A stretch of 12,033 nucleotides of DNA from Clostridiales bacterium (GTDB taxonomy: Bacteria; Bacillota_A; Clostridia; Saccharofermentanales; Saccharofermentanaceae): positions 1 to 12,033 of the forward strand of contig JAGCGE010000283.1 of assembly GCA_017649745.1 (NCBI GenBank), read 5' to 3'. Positions 7,041-12,033 of the stretch are shown in pieces. The position numbers and the translations under genes were made by a program. Below the pieces are notes generated by a model. That model worked only from the letters and a program-made list of their open reading frames with translations. It was not told the origin of the DNA and did not search any database. Position 1 is the first letter of the stretch. Each line of letters starts with the position of its first letter.

Positions 7041-7049
7041 TGATAGAAT
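7041..7049 (+). promoter_or_regulatory. Extended -10 promoter of the PqqD/kinase operon
   Basis: TGATAGAAT, the same nine bases as at 4642-4650, sits eight bases after the upstream terminator. The predicted start near 7056 gives a ~22-base leader before the ATG at 7078. The expected -35 position overlaps the terminator 3' arm and has no good match. Confidence 0.5.
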
Positions 7050-7077
7050 AAACCAAAACATGTTATAGGAGATAGTT

Positions 7078-7707
7078 ATGAAAAAGAAGGTATGGATCCC
7101 GATAGTTGCGGTTGCTGCTGTAGCAGTAATTGCTGTGGGAATCATTATAGGACTTAAGACTACAAAGAAAGATACTTCTTCAGAAGGCGAACAGATAAAA
7201 ACGGAATCTTCCGAGGAGACTAACAGTCTTGGTGAGACGATAAGTGGTGATGAGAAGACAACTGAATCTGCATCAGGCGAGAAGAACGATACGAAGTCTT
7301 CTGATGAGAGTGCTTCATCTTCTGAGGCTCAGGAGGGATCAACTACATCTGAGTCATCTAAGACAGGTGAGACAACTACTAAGGAAACAAACAGCGACGG
7401 CACGCCAAAGGCAACTGAGAATCAGCAACTGCCTGAGACTGAGCCTGGTGAGATCATGATCATAGAGCCTGATCCGACAACTAAGCCTACAACATCATCA
7501 GGTAAGAATCCTACAACAAAGCCTACATCAGGTTCTAAGACTCCGTCAGGCAATGGCGGTAGCGGTAACGGCGGAAGCGGTGACAACGGTAATTCCGGTA
7601 GCGGAAATTCTTCAGGTTCTACAACACCAGCTCCTACTTCTTCTAATGGTGACGATGTGATCGAGTTGCCTTTCGTACCGATCGAGGATCTGCAGGGAGA
7701 AGAATGA
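7078..7707 (+). CDS. Membrane-anchored Ser/Thr/Glu/Gly-rich low-complexity protein
   Basis: A 209-residue protein with one N-terminal membrane helix (about 5-26, after MKKK), most likely a signal anchor with the rest outside the cell. There is no clear signal-peptidase site or lipobox. The exposed part is low complexity. It is Ser/Thr/Glu/Lys-rich (30-120), then has TTKPT repeats (134-138, 146-150), then a Gly/Ser/Asn linker (157-181), and ends in an acidic tail with a hydrophobic patch (DDVIELPFVPIEDL, 192-205). I do not recognise a family. It may be a surface stalk, or a substrate or partner of the peptide machinery encoded with it, because its stop codon overlaps the start of the PqqD-like gene (ATGATGA). 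AGGAGA at 7067-7072 precedes the ATG. The many serines make it a possible kinase substrate, but a cytoplasmic kinase could not reach the predicted outer part after export. Confidence 0.75.
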   Translation: MKKKVWIPIVAVAAVAVIAVGIIIGLKTTKKDTSSEGEQIKTESSEETNSLGETISGDEKTTESASGEKNDTKSSDESASSSEAQEGSTTSESSKTGETTTKETNSDGTPKATENQQLPETEPGEIMIIEPDPTTKPTTSSGKNPTTKPTSGSKTPSGNGGSGNGGSGDNGNSGSGNSSGSTTPAPTSSNGDDVIELPFVPIEDLQGEE

Positions 7708-7967
7708 TGAAGCTTAATAAAGAATTTATCTCTAGAAATATAAACGGGGAGTGTATTCTCGTACCTGTCGGTTCGGCTTCTTTCGCAGGACTTGTTAAGG
7801 GCAATAGGACTATGGGCGATATCATCGAGCTTCTAAAGGAAGAGACGACTGAGGAAGAGATTGCACAGAAGATCTTCGAGAAATATGATGCACCTGAAGA
7901 CAAGATCAAGGCTGATGTTGCTATGGTGATCGCTAAACTTCGTGAGGTTGGCGCAATCGATGAGTGA
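7707..7967 (+). CDS. PqqD-like RiPP recognition element protein
   Basis: An 86-residue PqqD-family protein. PqqD proteins are stand-alone peptide chaperones whose winged-helix-like fold binds the leader of a ribosomally made peptide and presents it to a modifying enzyme. The pattern fits: a beta-rich front (ISRNINGECILVPVG), then GNRTMGDIIELLKEETTEEEIAQKIFEKYD and a final helix DVAMVIAKLREVGAIDE (the family usually ends with 'dv..fl..L...Gll'). Two adjacent ATGs exist. I prefer 7707 because GGGAG (7695-7699) is then seven bases away. ATG 7704 overlaps the upstream stop and would add one Met. The downstream kinase-like gene overlaps its 3' end by eight bases, so the two are translated together. 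The nearby Y-x-x-P-E peptides are the obvious candidate ligands, which is inference. Confidence 0.82.
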   Translation: MKLNKEFISRNINGECILVPVGSASFAGLVKGNRTMGDIIELLKEETTEEEIAQKIFEKYDAPEDKIKADVAMVIAKLREVGAIDE

Positions 7968-8673
7968 GCGCATTAAAGGCACATACAAGATCGCAGACAA
8001 GATCATCTCGGTTGATTCAATATACAGGAATGTCCACAACTATTGTCAGGGTTACGAAGCTTCAGGTGATCCTGAGATCGTTGTGAAAACATCTGCTGAG
8101 GATATTCTTTTCGAGAAGGAGAGGGCTGAGGAAGAGCATTCCGACGGTTATCTCGAGGAGCTTGCAGTCTATCGCCATATCTGTGAGAAGATGCCATTCT
8201 ACAATACTTTCATGTTCCATGGTTCCTGTATAGCGGTCGACGGTATTGGATACCTTTTTGGAGCACCAAGTGGCACGGGTAAGTCGACCCACGCGAAGAT
8301 CTGGTGCGACAATCTGGGCGATCGTGCGGTTATGGTTAATGACGATAAGCCGCTGCTGAAGGTCGAGAACGGCACTATTTATGCTTACGGTACTCCGTAT
8401 AACGGCAAGCATAGGCGTGGTACGAATATGAGAGCTCCGCTCAAAGCGATCTGCTTTCTTCACCAGGCGCCTGATAATTCTATAAGACCGCTCGAAAAGG
8501 CGGAGGCTTACACGAACATCATCACTCAGACTTACAGACCGTTTGATATGGAGGCGTTCGTTAAGACGATGGAGCTGGTCGATGTGATGTTGGAATCGCT
8601 GAAGTTCTATTCGCTGGGGTGCAACATGGAACGGGAAGCTTTCGAAGTCTCGTTTGGGGCGATGAATAAATAA
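7960..8673 (+). CDS. HPr-kinase-like P-loop kinase of RiPP-cluster type
   Basis: A 237-residue protein related to HPr kinase/PEP carboxykinase-type P-loop kinases. It has HGSCIAVDGIGYLF (87-100) followed by the nucleotide-binding loop GAPSGTGKSTH (101-111), an acidic pair VNDDKPLL (126-133) in the Walker-B-like position, and AYGTPYNGKHRRG (142-154). True HPr kinases are ~310 residues with an extra N-terminal domain and act in catabolite repression. Shorter homologues next to PqqD-like genes occur in lasso-peptide and other RiPP clusters, where some phosphorylate the precursor on serine. Residues 1-80 have no family that I can name. The ATG at 7960 overlaps the PqqD-like gene by eight bases and has GAGGTTG (7944-7950) upstream. 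The in-frame GTG at 7942 would lie further inside the PqqD-like gene with no better site. The kinase reaction and substrate are inferred. Confidence 0.82.
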   Translation: MSERIKGTYKIADKIISVDSIYRNVHNYCQGYEASGDPEIVVKTSAEDILFEKERAEEEHSDGYLEELAVYRHICEKMPFYNTFMFHGSCIAVDGIGYLFGAPSGTGKSTHAKIWCDNLGDRAVMVNDDKPLLKVENGTIYAYGTPYNGKHRRGTNMRAPLKAICFLHQAPDNSIRPLEKAEAYTNIITQTYRPFDMEAFVKTMELVDVMLESLKFYSLGCNMEREAFEVSFGAMNK

Positions 8674-8692
8674 TGCAAATATCAGGATAACG

Positions 8693-8701
8693 TGATAAAA
8701 T
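8693..8701 (+). promoter_or_regulatory. Extended -10 promoter of the second secreted beta-helix gene
   Basis: TGATAAAAT fits TG-n-TAAAAT. With 17-base spacing the -35 would be ATGCAA (8673-8678), a weak match. It starts 20 bases after the kinase-like gene, with no terminator between, so read-through from that operon is also possible. The context AACGTGATAAAATCC resembles the promoter at 4642-4650. Confidence 0.45.
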
Positions 8702-8735
8702 CCGAATGTTTATATAAAAAGTTATGGAGGGTGTT

Positions 8736-10910
8736 ATGAAGAAGACTGGAATAGTGTCACTTGTTATGTCATGCGTAATGAGCATGAGTCTTTTCTCGTT
8801 TGTTTCAGCAGGAAGTGTTCTAGCTGACGACGGAAGAAGTCATAGAGATGGTCCCTGGGCCGATCAGTACGTAGGCGATGATGAAGAACAGGATTGGAAA
8901 AAAGAAGCTAATTCTGATTGGATGTGTTGTGATTTTCGTGGATATCACTACAGGCTTTTGGATGAAAAAGCATTTACTGATATCTGTGGTGGAAAGCTTC
9001 CTGTTGATCGCGCAGAAGCAGAACAGAATTACACGGTCTATTTCTTAGGAGCAGACCTTGATCTTGATATTGCTACTGACAAATTCTCTGGCGTGTTTAA
9101 CTCATATTATTATGATCTTAACGGATATAATATCAACTATAATGTTGAGATAACAGACGGATATGAGGGTAACCAGTATCTTTTTAATGCTGAACAAGGT
9201 GGCGCACACATTTATCTGAGAGATAGTTCTAAAGGTTCGGTCAAAGGATCGATCATATCCACTAAGAATGCGCCTATAGGTCTGGCAGACAATAACGCTG
9301 ACTTTCATGTTGAAGTTCCAATAAACGGATCACAGAATGCTTATGCAGAAACAAATGCACGCGCATTTACATTATTAAACGGCGAGCTTGAATTGAAAGC
9401 TGAAATTAGTGGTTTTTCAGCAACACGCGGTGGAGCGGTTTATATCGAAGCAGGAACGTTGCGTTGTGATAGTGGAGCCAAGATAACCAATTGTCATGCC
9501 GACGAAGGCGGAGCTATTTTCTCTATTGCAGGCACTTTGTACCTTAATAACGGAACCACGATCTCAGGAAATACAGCTGAGAGCCGAGGCGGTGGTCTGT
9601 GTATTAACGGAGAATTAAACGACACCCAACTCACTTGTTCAAATTGTTATATCACTGAAAACATATGCTATGGATTAGATGATGGTGAAGGCGGTGGAGG
9701 AATCTACTGTTATCCTTCTATCAGTAATAGCTATAGTTTAATAAACATGAATTACACTGTTGTAGTAGACAATAATTATAGTGAGGATGGAAATAGTAAT
9801 AACATTTTCTTCGCTGGATACAGTTATAGAGATAAGATAGATGCAAGACTTTTGGATATGACCAATTCTCATGTTGGTGTTTCTCGTGAAGTCAGTCAGG
9901 ACGATCAAGACTGGTTCTACAGCATTGTTGTTTGTGATACTGTTATAGATGAAAATGTATTCTTCAGTGACAGTTCGGATTACTATCTGTCTCCTGTGAC
10001 AAACGGAAAGGAACTCAAGTATTATAATTGCGCTGTACCGCATTTTCTCGGATATTCAGTCCTTGTTGACGGTGCAGTAGGATTAAAGATGTATTTCGAA
10101 CTCCCTGATGATTATTTCACAAATCCTGATTATGTATATCGTATAAAGAGCAACGGAACAGAAGAGGTGATCAAGACTTTCGCTAACGATGAGTTTATTC
10201 CTGTAGAGAATGAGCCTCACAGGTATTATGCGATCGCATATATTCCACCAATCGATCTTGCAAATTCTTATTACTCTTCCAATGCTTTGAGAGTGTATTA
10301 CGATGATAAGGTGAATTCAGGAACAACAGTTTCCTTGAGTGATTACAGAACTGCAATCCAGAGAATTGGAACAGAAAAAGATAAGATTATGGTCGATGCT
10401 GTTATTGATTATTGCTATGGTGTCAGTGCTATAAAATCCGGCTGGTACTATAATCCGATCGTCTCTTCTTACACTCGTCCATATGACACAGAGGATATCG
10501 ATGAACCTGATCCGATAGTATCTTCTGGACCGTTTGCATATAAAGGAAGCAGCTTGGTTGCTAACAGTGAGACAAAGCTCAAGCATTATTTCACAATAGA
10601 AGATGGTAGTGATGTTTCTAAGGTTTCTGTTTATGTAGACGGCGTTAAGATGAAAGTATACAACGCCGGAAATGGATACTACAACGTTACCATCACTAAC
10701 ATCAACTTCTTCCAGGCAGGTACAAGAAAGACAGTTGTTGTTAAGTACGACGGAGTAGATCAGTACAGTTTCTCTTATTCTCCATGTGACTACTTGTATA
10801 AGGCCGTAGCAGCAGGTGATGGTAAGGATAATAAAGGAACATATATCTTTGCTAAGGCTTTCTACAACCTTTATAGAACAATGATAGATTACAATACACC
10901 TAACGAATGA
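8736..10910 (+). CDS. Secreted right-handed beta-helix surface protein (copy 2 of a duplicated module)
   Basis: A 724-residue secreted protein with a Sec signal peptide (KK, hydrophobic core about 5-24, likely cleavage after SVLA at 30, leaving DDGR). Residues 40-80 form an extra Trp/Asp-rich segment absent from copy 1. A beta-helix-like region (about 100-385) has RGGAVYIEAG (231), EGGAIFSIAG (257), NNGTTISGNT (271), RGGGLCING (284) and EGGGGIYC (318). It is followed by VGVSR (380-384), matching VGISR in copy 1. Two similar modules then follow: LVDGAVGLKMYFELP (443-457) to VDAVIDYCYGVSA (553-565), and LVANSETKLKHYF (607-619) to SYSPCDYLYKAV (680-691) and AKAFYNLYRTMIDY (706-719). I chose ATG 8736, which follows GGAGGG (8726-8731). 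ATG 8724 lies in the ribosome binding site itself. There is no wall anchor. The function is unknown; adhesion or carbohydrate binding is possible. A small peptide gene follows after 11 bases. Confidence 0.85.
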   Translation: MKKTGIVSLVMSCVMSMSLFSFVSAGSVLADDGRSHRDGPWADQYVGDDEEQDWKKEANSDWMCCDFRGYHYRLLDEKAFTDICGGKLPVDRAEAEQNYTVYFLGADLDLDIATDKFSGVFNSYYYDLNGYNINYNVEITDGYEGNQYLFNAEQGGAHIYLRDSSKGSVKGSIISTKNAPIGLADNNADFHVEVPINGSQNAYAETNARAFTLLNGELELKAEISGFSATRGGAVYIEAGTLRCDSGAKITNCHADEGGAIFSIAGTLYLNNGTTISGNTAESRGGGLCINGELNDTQLTCSNCYITENICYGLDDGEGGGGIYCYPSISNSYSLINMNYTVVVDNNYSEDGNSNNIFFAGYSYRDKIDARLLDMTNSHVGVSREVSQDDQDWFYSIVVCDTVIDENVFFSDSSDYYLSPVTNGKELKYYNCAVPHFLGYSVLVDGAVGLKMYFELPDDYFTNPDYVYRIKSNGTEEVIKTFANDEFIPVENEPHRYYAIAYIPPIDLANSYYSSNALRVYYDDKVNSGTTVSLSDYRTAIQRIGTEKDKIMVDAVIDYCYGVSAIKSGWYYNPIVSSYTRPYDTEDIDEPDPIVSSGPFAYKGSSLVANSETKLKHYFTIEDGSDVSKVSVYVDGVKMKVYNAGNGYYNVTITNINFFQAGTRKTVVVKYDGVDQYSFSYSPCDYLYKAVAAGDGKDNKGTYIFAKAFYNLYRTMIDYNTPNE

Positions 10911-10921
10911 GAGGTACGCAT

Positions 10922-11044
10922 ATGAAAAAGAATGAATACATTATGCCTGAGATAGAGTTGATCAAGCTCGAGACCGCTTTGAACAATTCGACAGAATCTA
11001 CTGAAGAAACAGAATACGGAGATCAAGAATCCAATATTCATTAA
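10922..11044 (+). CDS. Small peptide 2 with Y-x-x-P-E leader, candidate RiPP precursor (40 aa)
   Basis: A 40-residue ORF with GAGGT (10911-10915) six bases before its ATG, starting 11 bases after copy 2 of the beta-helix gene. It begins MKKNE, then YIMPEIELIKLETAL, which aligns without gaps to YITPELQVILLTDTL of peptide 1. The tail is Ser/Thr/Glu/Asn-rich (NNSTESTEETEYG, ending SNIH), acidic and free of cysteine and lysine. The start is conserved and the end differs, as expected of leader and core in a RiPP precursor. Absence of Cys rules out lanthionine, thioether and disulfide chemistry. Ser and Thr side chains could be phosphorylated. The coding call is supported by the ribosome binding site, similarity to peptide 1, equivalent position and a terminator directly after. 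The function is inferred. Confidence 0.75.
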   Translation: MKKNEYIMPEIELIKLETALNNSTESTEETEYGDQESNIH

Positions 11045-11050
11045 CAACTC

Positions 11051-11080
11051 AAGGCCGCCGCGAGGCGGTCTTTTGATTTT
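11051..11080 (+). terminator. Intrinsic terminator after small peptide 2
   Basis: GGCCGCC (11053-11059) pairs with GGCGGTC (11064-11070), with one G-U, around a GCGA (GNRA-type) tetraloop. AA/TT pairs extend the base, and TTTTGATTTTT follows. It begins six bases after the peptide stop and separates the peptide from the exporter gene. Confidence 0.85.
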
Positions 11081-11085
11081 TAGTA

Positions 11086-11091
11086 TATAAT
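11086..11091 (+). promoter_or_regulatory. Possible promoter (-10 TATAAT) of the ABC exporter gene
   Basis: A perfect TATAAT lies 29 bases before the exporter ATG, directly after the terminator. No -35 at 17 bases and no TG extension are visible, so the exporter may instead depend on read-through of the terminator. Confidence 0.35.
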
Positions 11092-11120
11092 CAATAAAGA
11101 TTTGTGAAGCGGAGCGGTGA

Positions 11121-12033
11121 ATGAAGATCGACAGCCTGGAGACAATCAAGAAGAAACGTAAAGACGGCACTTTCGGCGAGATGTTCGACGACTGGAAGTG
11201 GATCTTCTCGTATTCTTCTAAGTTCAAGCCGAGGATCGTGCTCTATACGCTCCTTGGACTTCTCAGCAGCTCCTTAGGTCTTGTATCATCAGTTGCGAGC
11301 AAGTTCCTGATCGATGTTATCGTCGGTAGGAAAACAGACAAGCTCTGGCTTGCTGCGCTCATCACGGTAGGCGGCGCACTGTCGTCGATACTTCTTCAGA
11401 ATCTCATGAGCAGAGTTACGCTCAAGCTCGAAGTCGATATGACGAATGTGGTGAGGAAGGATGTTTTCGAGAAGGTCATGGGAGCCAAATGGCAGTCCCT
11501 GAATGCTTTCCCGAGCGGCGATATCCTGAACAGGTTCCACAGCGATATAGGTAATGTGGCAGGCAATGCGATCAACTGGATCCCGACCCTCATTATCTCT
11601 GTCTACAGCTTCGTGACGACTTTTGCCGTGATCTTCTACTATAGCCCTGTCATGAGCCTTATCGCACTCTCATCCGCGCCGATCCTGCTTCTTTCAGGCC
11701 GCTATCTTATTCGAAAACAACGCGAATACCAGAATTCCGTCATGAAGTCCACAAGTGCTCTCTATGCCTATGAGTCGGAGGCTCTTTACGGAATAGATAC
11801 GATCAAGTCTTTTGGCGTGACTGACCGTTTCAGCTTCGGCCTTAATGAACTTCAGGCTGAGTACAAGCGCATGAGTCTTGCGAAGAATGCTTTTGTTATC
11901 AAGAGCAACATATTCATGGCGCTGACATCGCTTTTCGTACAGTTCGGTGCCTATGCATACTGCCTCTACCTCTTGTGGAGCGGCGCTATCACTTATGGTA
12001 CTATGATCTTGTTCCTTCAGCAGAGGATCAACC
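11121..12033 (+). CDS. ABC exporter, membrane-domain part (cut by window edge)
   Basis: An open frame of 304 codons that runs off the window, read directly from the sequence. It encodes the membrane domain of a type-I ABC exporter. After a charged cytoplasmic start (1-36) come membrane segments at about 38-66, 75-95, 152-173, 176-193 and 260-290. Family features include FLIDVIV (62-68), RKDVFEKVMGAKWQSLNAFPSGDILNRFHSDIGNV (112-146) and the cytoplasmic-loop motif ESEALYGIDTIKSFGV (218-233). The ATP-binding domain would follow beyond 12033. There is no N-terminal C39 peptidase domain, so it is not a leader-cleaving bacteriocin exporter. GGAG (11111-11114) precedes the ATG by six bases. Given the upstream PqqD-like, kinase-like and peptide genes, export of a modified peptide is the likely role, but a general lipid or drug exporter cannot be excluded. 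Confidence 0.88.
   Translation, partial: MKIDSLETIKKKRKDGTFGEMFDDWKWIFSYSSKFKPRIVLYTLLGLLSSSLGLVSSVASKFLIDVIVGRKTDKLWLAALITVGGALSSILLQNLMSRVTLKLEVDMTNVVRKDVFEKVMGAKWQSLNAFPSGDILNRFHSDIGNVAGNAINWIPTLIISVYSFVTTFAVIFYYSPVMSLIALSSAPILLLSGRYLIRKQREYQNSVMKSTSALYAYESEALYGIDTIKSFGVTDRFSFGLNELQAEYKRMSLAKNAFVIKSNIFMALTSLFVQFGAYAYCLYLLWSGAITYGTMILFLQQRIN

Noticed and set aside
6864..8673. Lasso-peptide cluster
   Set aside because: The leader motif and PqqD/kinase pair fit, but no asparagine-synthetase-like cyclase or leader protease is in the window, and neither peptide tail has the usual ring-forming pattern.
11121..12033. Peptidase-containing (C39) bacteriocin exporter
   Set aside because: The protein starts with a short charged segment and goes straight into membrane helices; no C39 domain with its Cys/His motif is present.
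1..12033. CRISPR array, tRNA, rRNA, transposase or integrase
   Set aside because: No regularly spaced repeats, tRNA-like cloverleaf, rRNA segment or transposase/integrase motif was seen on either strand.

Overview
The window looks like chromosomal DNA of a Gram-positive anaerobe of the Clostridia (gut or rumen Oscillospirales/Lachnospirales type). The basis is AGGAGG-type ribosome binding sites, GTP/ATP-kinase, ABC-exporter and PqqD-like genes, large Sec-secreted beta-helix surface proteins with 'LNYGAASQKKF'-type modules typical of such bacteria, and a GH127 arabinofuranosidase. The genus cannot be fixed from this sequence alone.

Region A (1-806, minus strand) is the N-terminal 268 residues of a GH127-family beta-L-arabinofuranosidase, cut by the window edge. 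It is divergent from region B, and the roughly 110-bp gap between them (807-919) holds a readable promoter for region B.

Region B (920-4451, plus strand) is a tight four-gene operon for a biotin-dependent carboxyl-transfer complex. It encodes an acyl-CoA carboxyltransferase (12S/MmdA type), a 56-residue epsilon-like small subunit, a separate biotin carrier (1.3S type) and a pyruvate/oxaloacetate carboxyltransferase (5S type). There is no biotin carboxylase and no membrane decarboxylase (beta) subunit. This set matches the parts of a methylmalonyl-CoA:pyruvate transcarboxylase (Wood-Werkman propionate cycle). A sodium-pumping decarboxylase whose beta subunit lies elsewhere is the main alternative. 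The operon ends in a strong intrinsic terminator at 4481-4511.

Region C (about 4640-12033, plus strand) looks like a peptide-modification and export locus. A module of 'large secreted beta-helix protein, then a ~40-residue peptide gene, then an intrinsic terminator' occurs twice (4707-7033 and 8736-11080). Both small peptides begin with a related leader carrying a Y-x-x-P-E motif followed by an acidic, cysteine-free tail. Between the two copies is a translationally coupled set: a membrane-anchored Ser/Thr/Gly-rich protein, a PqqD-like RiPP recognition element and an HPr-kinase-like P-loop kinase. An ABC exporter begins after the second copy and runs off the window. The simplest reading is a RiPP-like system in which the PqqD protein docks the Y-x-x-P-E leaders, the kinase-like protein acts on a peptide, and the exporter moves the product. 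No cyclase, radical SAM enzyme or protease is present in the window, so the chemistry is not determined. Three promoters in region C share an extended -10 box (TGATAGAAT or TGATAAAAT). By eye the two big secreted-protein genes are more AT-rich than the carboxyltransferase operon.
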